Of a stretch of 64,000 nt of DNA, positions 1 to 8,400 are shown piece after piece. The first letter of the stretch is position 1, and every line of letters starts with the position of its first letter. The position numbers were made by a program, and so were the translations under genes. The stretch covers positions 372,001 through 436,000 of the forward strand of contig NZ_CP059206.1 in the NCBI RefSeq assembly GCF_014252015.1, written 5' to 3'. Under the pieces are notes generated by a model. The model saw only the letters and a list, made by a program, of their open reading frames with translations. It ran no database searches and had not been told where the DNA came from. This DNA is from Blattabacterium cuenoti. GTDB taxonomy: Bacteria; Bacteroidota; Bacteroidia; Flavobacteriales; Blattabacteriaceae.

Positions 1-435
1 AGATAATTTATTTTCTTTTTTAAGATATTCAATTAAGTTAACAAGAACTTCTGTGTCTGTTTTACTTTTAAAAGTAAATCCGTTCTTTAACAAAATAATT
101 TTAATAGCATAATAATTTTCTATAATTCCATTATGAATTATAATGAGTTCATTGGAATTAGAAACATGAGGATGAGCATTAATATTATCTGGAATTCCAT
201 GAGTGGCCCATCTTGTATGACCTATTCCAGTAGTCCCTATCATTTGTTTTTTACAAAAAGAAATTTTTTTTTCTAATTCATAAACCCTACCTTTAGTTTT
301 ATATAAATTATATCCATTCTCATAAAAAATAGCAATACCAGAACTATCGTATCCTCTATACTCTAATTTTTTTAATCCACTAATAATAATAGGATAAGCT
401 TCTCTATAACCTAAATAACCAATTATACCACACAT
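1..435 (-). CDS. glmS: Glutamine--fructose-6-phosphate aminotransferase, N-terminal part (cut by window edge)
   Basis: Reading leftward from the ATG at 435, 145 codons are open to the window edge, so only the glutaminase half is present. The product starts MCGIIGY, with Cys2 as the usual N-terminal nucleophile after Met removal, followed by LEYRGYDSSG and GHTRWATHG, the signature of class II glutamine amidotransferases of the GlmS type. The enzyme makes glucosamine-6-phosphate, the first committed step to peptidoglycan and LPS amino sugars, in the cytosol. It lies just downstream of the glycogen-synthase-like gene on the same strand (34 nt gap), an arrangement I recall from free-living Flavobacteriia. 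The sugar isomerase domains lie outside the window. Confidence 0.95.
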   Translation of the reverse strand, partial: MCGIIGYLGYREAYPIIISGLKKLEYRGYDSSGIAIFYENGYNLYKTKGRVYELEKKISFCKKQMIGTTGIGHTRWATHGIPDNINAHPHVSNSNELIIIHNGIIENYYAIKIILLKNGFTFKSKTDTEVLVNLIEYLKKENKLS

Positions 436-469
436 TCTAGATAAAATTAGAAGTTTTTATCTATTTTAT

Positions 470-1288
470 TTAATTTATCTGTTCTAAAACAGTTTCTTTA
501 TAAAATTGTTGATAAACGGTTTCTATTTCTTCTACAGGATAATATTTTAATACTAATAACTTAGTTATTTTTATATAATTTTCTATTTCCTCGGGGAAAA
601 AAAGATCTCCTTTTATAATAGCATCCGAGAAATACATACATAATTTTATTATATTAAAATAATTTGGATTTTCTAACAATTTTAATTTTCTAGATTTTAT
701 ACCATCTAGTTTTATTTTTTTAATAATATCTTTATTTAAAGATCCTTTGAAAGGATTATTATAAATAGATACAACAATTTTTACATTTTGATATACGGGA
801 TCATTTTTATAAAAATTTTTAATATATAAAGGGATAAAAGAACTGATCCATCCATATATATGGATAATATCAGGTTTCCAATTTAATTTTTTTACAGTTT
901 CTAAAACTCCTTTTGTAAAAAATAAAGCTCTTTCATCATTATCTTGAAAAAAAATACCATTTTCATCTTTATCTATAGCTTTCCTCTTAAAATATTCATC
1001 ATTATCTATAAAATAAACTTGCAATCTAGCATCAGGAATCGATGCCACTTTTATTAATAAAGGTTGATCTATATCGTTAATTACTAAATTCATGCCTGAT
1101 AAACGAATAACTTCATGTAATTGATGTCTTCTTTCATTGATGACTCCAAAACGAGGCATAAATATACGTACATCGTTTCCTATTGATTGCATAAATTTAG
1201 TAGCTTTCAATACAGATAGAGAAACCGGATTTTCTGAAGAAAAAGGAAATAAATCCGAAGAAACATATAATATACGTTTATCTGTCAT
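470..1288 (-). CDS. Stand-alone glycogen/starch-synthase-like N-terminal domain protein
   Basis: This 272-residue protein matches only the N-terminal Rossmann half of GT5 glycogen/starch synthases (ILYVSSDLFPF near residue 6, IFMPRFGVINERRHQLHEV about 42-60, WKPDIIHIYGW about 136-146). The C-terminal nucleotide-sugar domain of a full synthase (about 480 residues) is absent, and the KxGGL sugar-nucleotide motif expected after the first strand is not there. Flavobacteria carry a similarly short protein near glmS and panC, so this looks like a conserved family rather than a fresh truncation. A glycogen synthase activity is doubtful and the true role is unknown. The start is ATG at 1288, facing rnr divergently across a 151-nt gap. 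Confidence 0.8.
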   Translation of the reverse strand: MTDKRILYVSSDLFPFSSENPVSLSVLKATKFMQSIGNDVRIFMPRFGVINERRHQLHEVIRLSGMNLVINDIDQPLLIKVASIPDARLQVYFIDNDEYFKRKAIDKDENGIFFQDNDERALFFTKGVLETVKKLNWKPDIIHIYGWISSFIPLYIKNFYKNDPVYQNVKIVVSIYNNPFKGSLNKDIIKKIKLDGIKSRKLKLLENPNYFNIIKLCMYFSDAIIKGDLFFPEEIENYIKITKLLVLKYYPVEEIETVYQQFYKETVLEQIN

Positions 1289-1401
1289 CTTAGAGTTATT
1301 TTATTTTTATATAATAGTAAAAAAATGGATCATTGCAAATATAATAAATAATATCCTAAGTTTAATAAAAAAAAAATGATTTTTTATCTATAATCTTTAG
1401 A

Positions 1402-1431
1402 TTGTAGATTTTTTAACTCTTTATAGATATG
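1402..1431 (+). promoter_or_regulatory. Possible Bacteroidetes-type promoter for rnr
   Basis: A TTG at 1402-1404 is followed after 19 nt by TAGATATG at 1424-1431, which matches seven of eight positions of the Bacteroidetes -7 box TAnnTTTG with an acceptable spacing. The rnr ATG begins at 1440, so a transcript from this site would be almost leaderless. In such AT-rich DNA chance matches are common. Confidence 0.3.
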
Positions 1432-1439
1432 TTTTTATC

Positions 1440-3398
1440 ATGAAAAAAGAAAGAAAAACAAAAAAGAAGCATTGTAATAATTCAGCCACAGGATTTATTA
1501 ATATTACTAATCATGGATATGCATTTGTTTATATCAAGGAATTTAAAAAAGATATTTTTATTCCTAAAAATAAAACAAATAAAGCTTTAGAAGGGGATTT
1601 AGTAAAGATTAGATTTTATAATAGTAAAGGAATAAAAATGGAAGGGGAAGTACTAAAAATAATTAAAAGAAAAACTAAACAATTTATTGGAATATTAAAA
1701 TTAAACGTTCCACATTATGATAAATTTGGAAGAGTGCATAGTAATAATCTTCATGTGGATATATTAGTTCCAATACAAAAATTGGAAAAATGTTATCATA
1801 ATAATAAAGTTTTAGTTCAAATTATATCATGGCCTAAAAAGTTTAAAAATCCTTTGGGGAAAATCGTAAAAGTATTTGGAGCTTCTGGGGAATATAAAAC
1901 AGAAGTTTTTTCTTTATTAGAAGAATATGGAATATCCTATAAATTTTCCCCAAAAATGGAAAATGAAGCTAAGCAAATTTTTTATAAAGAAATTTTAGAT
2001 ATAAACTTTAGAAGAGATATGAGAAATGTTAATACTTTTACCATAGATCCTTTGGATGCTAAAGATTTTGATGATGCCTTATCTATTAGAAAATTAAGTA
2101 ATGACACTTGGGAAATAGGAGTACATATATCTGATGTTTCTCATTATATAAAAGAAGGAAGTTTATTAGATAAAGAAGCATATTCACGTGCCACATCTAT
2201 TTATTTTGTAGGAAAAGTTATACCTATGCTTCCAAAAATATTATCTAATGATCTTTGCTCTTTACAACCAAAAAAAGATAAATTAAGTTTTTCTTATATT
2301 TTTAATATAGATAGTAAAGGAAAAATATTGAAAAATTGGTTTGGAAAAACAATAATACGATCTGATAGAAAATTTACATATGATGAAGTTCAATCTATTA
2401 TAGATCAAAAAAAAGGAGACTATTATGAAGATATTTACACATTATTTTCATTTTCTAAAATATTAACTCAGAATCGATTAAAAAATGGATCTATTTATAT
2501 AGAAAAAGTGGAAGTAAGATTTCATTTAGATGAAAAAAATAATCCAATTTCTTTGTATTTGGAAAAAAATAATGATGCTCATCATTTAATTGAAGAATTT
2601 ATGTTATTAACCAATCGAAAAATTTCAGAATTTGTTAGCTTAAATTTGGATGGAAGGCTTTCTAATAAACTCTATATTTACAGAGTACATGATGAACCTG
2701 ATTATCAAAAAATTTTTTTGATAAAAAAAATAATAGAACCTTTAGGTTATTTTTTAGATTTAAAAAATTTAAAAACTTCTATTAATCATTTATTAAAACA
2801 AACTAGAGGAAAACCAGAACAAAATATGATTGAAAACTTAATTCTTCGTGCTATGAGCAAAGCTAAATATTCTATAAAAAATATAGGACATTATGGATTA
2901 TCTTTCATTCATTATAGTCATTTTACTTCTCCTATAAGAAGATATTCAGATATAATAGCTCATCGTTTGTTATATTATTATTTAACTGAAAATACAAAAG
3001 GAAAAAATAAAAATAAACTTAATCCAATAGAGTTTTATGAAAGACAATCTCAATATTGTAGTTATAAAGAACGTTTAGCTATAGATGTAGAAAGAGAATT
3101 TTTAAAATATATGCAGGTTAAATATATGAAAAAATTCATAGGAAAAGAATTTGATGGTATTATTACAGGATTTACTGATTGGAGTGTATTTATTGATTTA
3201 TTATTATTTCAAACAGAGGGTATGGTACGATTACGTGATATAGAAGAAGACTCTTATATTTTAAATTCTAATAATTACAGTATAATTGGTAAAAAAAAAA
3301 GAAAAATTTATCAAATAGGAGATAAAGTGAAAGTAAAACTTGTGGATATTAATATGGAAAAAAAACAAATTATTCTTGATTGGATAGCTAATATCTGA
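1440..3398 (+). CDS. rnr: Ribonuclease R (RNB-family 3'-5' exoribonuclease)
   Basis: The 652-residue product has cold-shock-like OB folds (about 15-150), an RNB catalytic domain with the acidic cluster DPLDAKDFDDAL near residues 202-213 (metal ligands), the HYGLSFIHYSHFTSPIRRYSD region, and a C-terminal S1 domain (about 565-650). It is a hydrolytic exoribonuclease that degrades structured RNA and takes part in RNA quality control. It is shorter than E. coli RNase R (about 813 residues), lacking the N-terminal helix-turn-helix extension and the long basic tail, as is usual in Bacteroidetes. It ends 56 nt from the convergent coaD; that gap holds one arm of a long inverted repeat. Confidence 0.95.
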   Translation: MKKERKTKKKHCNNSATGFINITNHGYAFVYIKEFKKDIFIPKNKTNKALEGDLVKIRFYNSKGIKMEGEVLKIIKRKTKQFIGILKLNVPHYDKFGRVHSNNLHVDILVPIQKLEKCYHNNKVLVQIISWPKKFKNPLGKIVKVFGASGEYKTEVFSLLEEYGISYKFSPKMENEAKQIFYKEILDINFRRDMRNVNTFTIDPLDAKDFDDALSIRKLSNDTWEIGVHISDVSHYIKEGSLLDKEAYSRATSIYFVGKVIPMLPKILSNDLCSLQPKKDKLSFSYIFNIDSKGKILKNWFGKTIIRSDRKFTYDEVQSIIDQKKGDYYEDIYTLFSFSKILTQNRLKNGSIYIEKVEVRFHLDEKNNPISLYLEKNNDAHHLIEEFMLLTNRKISEFVSLNLDGRLSNKLYIYRVHDEPDYQKIFLIKKIIEPLGYFLDLKNLKTSINHLLKQTRGKPEQNMIENLILRAMSKAKYSIKNIGHYGLSFIHYSHFTSPIRRYSDIIAHRLLYYYLTENTKGKNKNKLNPIEFYERQSQYCSYKERLAIDVEREFLKYMQVKYMKKFIGKEFDGIITGFTDWSVFIDLLLFQTEGMVRLRDIEEDSYILNSNNYSIIGKKKRKIYQIGDKVKVKLVDINMEKKQIILDWIANI

Positions 3399-3405
3399 TG
3401 AGCCT

Positions 3406-3579
3406 TTATTGAAACAATTTATCTTTTTTCTTCTTTCGAAAAATCCCATATATTTTATAATCTAACAGAAGAAGGAACAAACATGGTGTAATCTCCACCA
3501 TTTTTTATAATATCTCTTACAATATAAGAACTAATATGGGATTTTTCGAAAGAAGAAAAAAGATAAATTGTTTCAATAA
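3406..3579. repeat. Perfect 46-nt inverted repeat with 82-nt spacer
   Basis: The arm at 3406-3451 (starting TTATTGAAACAATTTATC) is the exact reverse complement of 3534-3579. The first arm fills most of the gap between the rnr stop (3398) and the coaD stop (3455-3457). The second arm lies inside coaD, coding roughly residues 116-130. RNA from either strand could fold into a 46-bp stem with an 82-nt loop. It may serve as a bidirectional terminator or be an inverted duplication of coaD sequence. Confidence 0.9.
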
Positions 3580-3925
3580 TATGTTTTTTATCTAACTCTT
3601 TATTAATGAAAAATATATTTTTTTCAAATTCAAAATCCAATTGATTTCTAATTCCTCTTAATAAAAATCTAGCTTTTTTTTTTATACAAAAAGAAATAGT
3701 TAATCCATTAAATGAATCAATTTCTATTTTTTGTGATAAACTTAAAAAAGTTTTTTTTATCCATTGTTTTCTCTTTTTAATAGAAAACATATTTTTTTTT
3801 TCAATATTTTTTCCAATAGCTATAATAATTTTATCAAATAAATTTAAAGCTCTAATAATAATATCATAATGTCCTAAAGTAATAGGATCAAAAGATCCAG
3901 GAAATACTGCTATTTTTTTATTCAT
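3455..3925 (-). CDS. coaD: Phosphopantetheine adenylyltransferase
   Basis: This 156-residue nucleotidyltransferase opens with the family signature GSFDPITLGH (residues about 10-19, including the HxGH-type TxGH) and contains RGIRNQLDFEFE and, near the end, ISSYIVRDI, the conserved ISSTxVR motif. It transfers AMP from ATP to 4'-phosphopantetheine, giving dephospho-CoA, the fourth step of CoA synthesis. Its length is normal. Codons for about residues 116-130 lie in one arm of the 46-nt inverted repeat, whose other arm sits just past the stop codon, so the mRNA 3' end is predicted to be strongly folded. It is convergent with rnr. Confidence 0.95.
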   Translation of the reverse strand: MNKKIAVFPGSFDPITLGHYDIIIRALNLFDKIIIAIGKNIEKKNMFSIKKRKQWIKKTFLSLSQKIEIDSFNGLTISFCIKKKARFLLRGIRNQLDFEFEKNIFFINKELDKKHIIETIYLFSSFEKSHISSYIVRDIIKNGGDYTMFVPSSVRL

Positions 3926-4004
3926 ATTTTAGAATATATATTTATATTTTTATCAAAATAAGAAACATAATTTATTTTTGTTTCTAAAACTTATTATATT
4001 ATTA

Positions 4005-5048
4005 ATGAACAAATCATGCTCTGATTGTTTAAATAAATGTGCAAAAAAAGAAAATATTTTAAAAAAAAAATCATGTTGCAAATTTGCATTAGATTGGTTA
4101 TCCAATATTCAATCTCCTTTTGAATATCAAAAATATGATATTGTAGAAATACAATTTAAAAAAAATAGAAAAGAATTTTTTTTGAATCAAGAAAAAATAT
4201 CTCTTGATCAAGGAGATATTGTAACAGTAGAACCTAAATATGGGAAAGGGTATGATGTAGGCATGGTTTCCTTAACTGGAGAATTGGTTAAGTTACAAAT
4301 AAGAAATCAAACTGTGAATTCAAAAACTTTTAAAAAAATATATAGAAAATCAACATATAAAGAAATAAATATTTGGAAATCTTTTAGAAATAAAGAATTA
4401 ACTACTCTTTTAGAAGCTAAAAAAATAGCTAAAAATTTAAATCTTTCTATGAAAATTTGTGATATTGAATATCAAGGTGATGGAGAAAAAGCTACTTTTT
4501 ATTATACAGCTGAAAATAGGGTTGATTTTAGAAAATTGATTAAAGAATTAGCTTTACATTTTCACATACGTATAGAAATGCGTCAAATAGGATATAGACA
4601 AGAAGCTGCGAAAATTGGTGGAATAGGTTCTTGTGGCCGAGAGCTTTGTTGTTCCACTTGGTTAAAAAATTTCAAAAGTGTGACAACTAATTCAGCAAGA
4701 TATCAACAACTTTCCATAAATATTCAAAAATTAACTGGACAATGTAGTAAATTAAAATGCTGTCTTAACTATGAATTAGATGCCTATTTAGATGCTGTAA
4801 AAGATTTTCCTGATTTTAACAGCAAAATTTACACTAAAAAAGGAATTGCTCAATGCATGAAAATTGATGTTTTTAAACAAGAAATGTGGTTTTCTTATAT
4901 AAAGAATCCCAATACATGGTTCAGAATAAAAGTAAAAAAAATTAAAGAAATTTTAGAAAAAAACAAAATAGCTCCCCCTTTGGAGGAATTATCAACTGTA
5001 AATACTATTCAAAAAACAGAATTAACATTTAAAGATTTATCTATATAA
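4005..5048 (+). CDS. ricT: PSP1-domain protein, RicT family
   Basis: I place the start at ATG 4005 (MNKSCSDCLNKC) rather than the upstream TTG at 3978. The protein of about 347 residues has an N-terminal cysteine cluster and a PSP1 core with GGIGSCGRELCCSTWL and LTGQCSKLKCCLNYELD, a cysteine pattern seen in RicT/YaaT and consistent with Fe-S binding. In Bacillus, RicT acts with RicA and RicF in RNase Y-dependent RNA maturation; the role in Bacteroidetes is not settled. It precedes the penicillin-binding protein gene by 37 nt. In free-living flavobacteria I recall the gliding gene gldH between the two; it is absent here. Confidence 0.85.
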   Translation: MNKSCSDCLNKCAKKENILKKKSCCKFALDWLSNIQSPFEYQKYDIVEIQFKKNRKEFFLNQEKISLDQGDIVTVEPKYGKGYDVGMVSLTGELVKLQIRNQTVNSKTFKKIYRKSTYKEINIWKSFRNKELTTLLEAKKIAKNLNLSMKICDIEYQGDGEKATFYYTAENRVDFRKLIKELALHFHIRIEMRQIGYRQEAAKIGGIGSCGRELCCSTWLKNFKSVTTNSARYQQLSINIQKLTGQCSKLKCCLNYELDAYLDAVKDFPDFNSKIYTKKGIAQCMKIDVFKQEMWFSYIKNPNTWFRIKVKKIKEILEKNKIAPPLEELSTVNTIQKTELTFKDLSI

Positions 5049-5085
5049 TTAACAAATTATATGATAATAAAATAATTTTTTTTGC

Positions 5086-7407
5086 GTGGATAAAAAAAGT
5101 ATAAAAATAAATTTTTATTTCCGTAGACTTATTTTTTATTTTTGGTTTTTATTTATTATAGGAATAAGTAGTGTTACTATTATTTTTTATGCGGCTTCTA
5201 AAGGTTATTTAGGAACTTTACCTAATACTGATAATATAGAAAATCCTGCCATGAAAGTAGGTTCAGAGGTATATGATTATAATGGAATATTATTAGGAAA
5301 ATTTTTTTCTGAAAATAGAACTTTAATTACTTATCAAGAACTTCCAAGGGATCTTGTAAACGCACTTCTTGCAAAAGAAGATATTCGTTTCAAATTTCAT
5401 TCTGGAATTGATGCTAAATCTTTTCTTAGAGCAATTCTTTCTTTAGGAAAAAAAGGTGGAGGAAGTACTATCTCACAACAATTAGCAAAACTTCTTTTTA
5501 CAGGAACATCTGCAAAAAATAAATTACAAAGAATCCATCAAAAACTTTTAGAATGGGTAATGGCTATTGAACTTGAAAAACGTTATACAAAAGAAGAAAT
5601 TATTACTATGTATTATAATAAATTTGATTTTTTGTATAATGCAAAAGGGATAGAAACAGCTGCTCATACTTATTTTAATAAAAAGGTTTCTGAGTTAAAT
5701 TTAGGTGAATCTGCAATATTGGTTGGAATGCTAGAAAATCCTTCTTTATATAATCCCAAAAATTATCCTGAAAGAGCAAAAAAACAAAGAAATTTAGTTT
5801 TACATCAAATGATGAAATATAATTTATTAAACATATGTAGATATAAAAAAGAAGTAGAAAAACCTATAAAAATAAATTTTAAAATACAAAAGAAAGATTT
5901 TGAATTGCTTACTTATTATGGTGAGTTTTTAAAAAAAGAAATTCAAGAAGCTTTAGATGAACATGAAGATAAAACTGGACAAAAACTTAATCTTTATTCT
6001 AGCGGATTAAAAATATATACATCTATTGATGCTAAAATGCAGGATTATGCAGAAAAAGCTGTAAAAAAACATCTCAGTCAATTACAAATTTTGTTTAATC
6101 ATTTTCAAAAAAAAAATAAAAATGCCCCATTTTTAAATATTTCTCCAGAAAAAACAAAACGAATTCTTATATCTGCAATGCATAGAACTACTCTTTACCA
6201 AGATTTAAAACAAAAGGGGTTAACAGAAAAAAAAATTACAGAAGAATTTAAAAAACCACAATTAATCAGATTATTCACTTGGAATGGTGCCAAAAAAGTA
6301 TTAATGTCTCCATGGGATTTTATTCGTTATCAAAAAAGTATTATTCAAGGTGGTATGTTGTCTGTAGAATCTTCTACTGGATTTATTAAAGCATGGGTAG
6401 GAGGGATAGATTTTAATTATTTTCAATATGATCATGTAGCAAAAACACAACGTCAAGTTGGATCTGTTTTTAAACCTATTTTATATGCTGCTGCTATTAA
6501 TGAATTACATTATAATCCTTGTACAAAAATTTCAAATGAAAAATTTCATTTAGGAAAATGGAGTCCTAGAAATTCAAATGGAAAATACGGAGGTTTTCTT
6601 ACTTTAAAAGATGGATTAGCTTTTTCAGTTAATACTATTTCTGCTCGTTTAATATCGCAAATTACTCCAGGTCCAGTTATTAATTTAGCAAAAAAAATGG
6701 GAATAGAATCTATAATTCCTGAACATCCATCTATAGCGCTTGGTTCTGCTGATCTCACTTTATATGAAATGACAGGTGCATTCAATACATTTACTAATTA
6801 TGGAATTTATGTTAGACCCTCTATTTTAGTAAAAATAGAGGATGAGAATGGAAATTTAATTAAAGAACATATAGATTTTAGTAGGAGACAAGTTTTTAGT
6901 GAAGAAATAGGGTATATTATGTTAAAATTAATGCAAGGAGTAATTAAATATGGAACGGCGAAAAGATTACAAAATTACAATTTTATAGGAGATATCGCTG
7001 GAAAAACAGGAACAACTAATGAAAACTCAGATGGATGGTTTATAGGTATGATTCCTAATTTGACTACTGGAATATGGGTAGGTTGGGAAGATAGATTTTC
7101 TCATTTTGAGAATATAAAACTAGGACAAGGTGCAAATATGGCTTTACCTATATGGGCTTATTATATGAAAAGTTTATACAAAAATATAAATTTAATTTAT
7201 CATGATAAATTATTTTTTCACAAACCTAAAAATTATCAATCTCATTGGGATCATTGCAATGAAAACCGGATTAAAGAAGAAAACATAATAAACGAAGAAA
7301 ACATAATAAATGAAGAAAACATGATAAATGAAGAAAAAAAAGAAAAAGAAATTATAGATTTTGATGGATACTTAAACTCAGAAAATAGTAATGATTATGA
7401 TAAATGA
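5086..7407 (+). CDS. mrcA: Class A penicillin-binding protein 1A (transglycosylase/transpeptidase)
   Basis: The 773-residue protein starts with GTG. It has one N-terminal membrane anchor (about 10-35), a GT51 glycosyltransferase domain (AKEDIRFKFHSG near residue 96, GGGSTISQQLAKLLF near 124) and a transpeptidase domain with the active-site motifs SVFK (about 459), SVN (about 514) and KTG (about 639). It polymerises and cross-links peptidoglycan in the periplasm. The C-terminal tail holds three exact or near-exact 18-bp repeats coding EENIIN/EENMIN, a charged extension outside the catalytic domains. The gene ends 1 nt before the preferred serA start, so the two are likely co-transcribed. Confidence 0.95.
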   Translation: MDKKSIKINFYFRRLIFYFWFLFIIGISSVTIIFYAASKGYLGTLPNTDNIENPAMKVGSEVYDYNGILLGKFFSENRTLITYQELPRDLVNALLAKEDIRFKFHSGIDAKSFLRAILSLGKKGGGSTISQQLAKLLFTGTSAKNKLQRIHQKLLEWVMAIELEKRYTKEEIITMYYNKFDFLYNAKGIETAAHTYFNKKVSELNLGESAILVGMLENPSLYNPKNYPERAKKQRNLVLHQMMKYNLLNICRYKKEVEKPIKINFKIQKKDFELLTYYGEFLKKEIQEALDEHEDKTGQKLNLYSSGLKIYTSIDAKMQDYAEKAVKKHLSQLQILFNHFQKKNKNAPFLNISPEKTKRILISAMHRTTLYQDLKQKGLTEKKITEEFKKPQLIRLFTWNGAKKVLMSPWDFIRYQKSIIQGGMLSVESSTGFIKAWVGGIDFNYFQYDHVAKTQRQVGSVFKPILYAAAINELHYNPCTKISNEKFHLGKWSPRNSNGKYGGFLTLKDGLAFSVNTISARLISQITPGPVINLAKKMGIESIIPEHPSIALGSADLTLYEMTGAFNTFTNYGIYVRPSILVKIEDENGNLIKEHIDFSRRQVFSEEIGYIMLKLMQGVIKYGTAKRLQNYNFIGDIAGKTGTTNENSDGWFIGMIPNLTTGIWVGWEDRFSHFENIKLGQGANMALPIWAYYMKSLYKNINLIYHDKLFFHKPKNYQSHWDHCNENRIKEENIINEENIINEENMINEEKKEKEIIDFDGYLNSENSNDYDK
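7276..7329 (+). repeat. Three tandem 18-bp repeats in the PBP1A tail
   Basis: Units GAAGAAAACATAATAAAC (7276-7293), the same with a final T (7294-7311) and a copy with one A-to-G change (7312-7329) encode EENIIN, EENIIN and EENMIN in frame. A degenerate Glu/Lys-rich stretch follows. This is a short in-frame minisatellite that can change copy number without breaking the gene. Confidence 0.9.
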
Positions 7408-7408
7408 A

Positions 7409-8365
7409 ATGATAAAAAAAATACTAATATTGGATAAAAATCATCCTTTTATTATATACAAACTAAAAAAAGAAGGATTTATTTGTGATGAAAATTATAA
7501 TGATTCAACAGATAAAATTAATATATCTACATATGATGGAATTATTTTAAGAAGTAGATTAAAAATAGATAAAAAGTTTCTTGAAAGAGCTATAAATTTA
7601 AAATTTATAGCTCGTATTGGATCTGGAACAGAAAATATAGATAAGGATTATGCTATAAAAAAAGGAATCACTTTGATTTCTTCTCCAGAAGGAAATAAAG
7701 ATGCAGTTGCAGAACATGCAGTAGGAATGCTTCTATGTATAATGAATTATATCATTCATTCACATCAAGAAATAACAAAGGGAAAATGGAATAGAGAAAC
7801 TAATAGGGGAATAGAAATTATGGGAAAAACAATAGGAATCATTGGATATGGAAATACAGGAAAAGCTTTTGCAAAAAAACTTTCAGGTTTTGATGCTAAA
7901 ATATTATGTTATGATATTTTACCTAAAGTAGGAGATATTTACGCAAAACAAGTGAAGATGAATACGATTTTTGAAAAATCAGATATAATCAGTTTACATG
8001 TTCCTTATACTAAAAAAACTAAAGGAATAATAAACTATAATTTTATAAAAAAATTTTTTAAACCTATTTATTTGATAAATACTTCCCGTGGTGGATGTGT
8101 AATTACAAGTCATTTAGCAGAAGCATTGAAAAATGGAAAAGTATGTGGAGCATGTTTAGATGTATTAGAATATGAAAATGTTTCCTTTAATAATATTTTT
8201 CATCATCATAACTTTTCTAAAAGTTTTCTTTATCTTATTCATTCTAATAAAGTAATATTTACCCCACATATTGCAGGATGGACCAAAGAATCTAAATACA
8301 AAATGGATAAAAAAATTGTAGAAAAAATTATTTTTTTTACTAAAAAAATAATTAAAATTAATTAG
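7409..8365 (+). CDS. serA: D-3-phosphoglycerate dehydrogenase-like 2-hydroxyacid dehydrogenase
   Basis: The 318-residue form starting MIKKILILDKNHP at 7409 is preferred over ATGs at 7391 and 7397 that overlap the PBP gene. It has the NAD-binding Rossmann motif GYGNTG (about 146-151), the catalytic Arg in LINTSRGG (about 225), the Glu region near CLDVLEYE, and the catalytic His in FTPHIAGW (about 286). It lacks the C-terminal ACT domain of long SerA proteins, so allosteric serine inhibition of that type is not expected. Substrate is inferred: 3-phosphoglycerate oxidation would supply serine to the neighbouring cysE/cysK genes. Other 2-hydroxyacids remain possible. Confidence 0.85.
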   Translation: MIKKILILDKNHPFIIYKLKKEGFICDENYNDSTDKINISTYDGIILRSRLKIDKKFLERAINLKFIARIGSGTENIDKDYAIKKGITLISSPEGNKDAVAEHAVGMLLCIMNYIIHSHQEITKGKWNRETNRGIEIMGKTIGIIGYGNTGKAFAKKLSGFDAKILCYDILPKVGDIYAKQVKMNTIFEKSDIISLHVPYTKKTKGIINYNFIKKFFKPIYLINTSRGGCVITSHLAEALKNGKVCGACLDVLEYENVSFNNIFHHHNFSKSFLYLIHSNKVIFTPHIAGWTKESKYKMDKKIVEKIIFFTKKIIKIN

Positions 8366-8381
8366 TAAAGATTAACTAATT
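8360..8381. terminator. Weak hairpin between convergent serA and cysJ
   Basis: AATTAGT (8360-8366) and ACTAATT (8375-8381) are inverted repeats around an 8-nt loop, overlapping the serA stop codon. The stem is short and A/T-only apart from one G-C pair, so function as a two-way terminator is only possible. Confidence 0.25.
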
Positions 8382-8400
8382 GGATATTTTATCATATGAA

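Noticed and set aside
3261-3449. Minus-strand 62-codon frame near the rnr end
   Set aside because: It arises from the inverted copy of coaD sequence plus antisense rnr, with no sign of a real protein.
7276-7329. CRISPR-like short repeats
   Set aside because: The units are contiguous, without spacers, in frame and inside a coding region.
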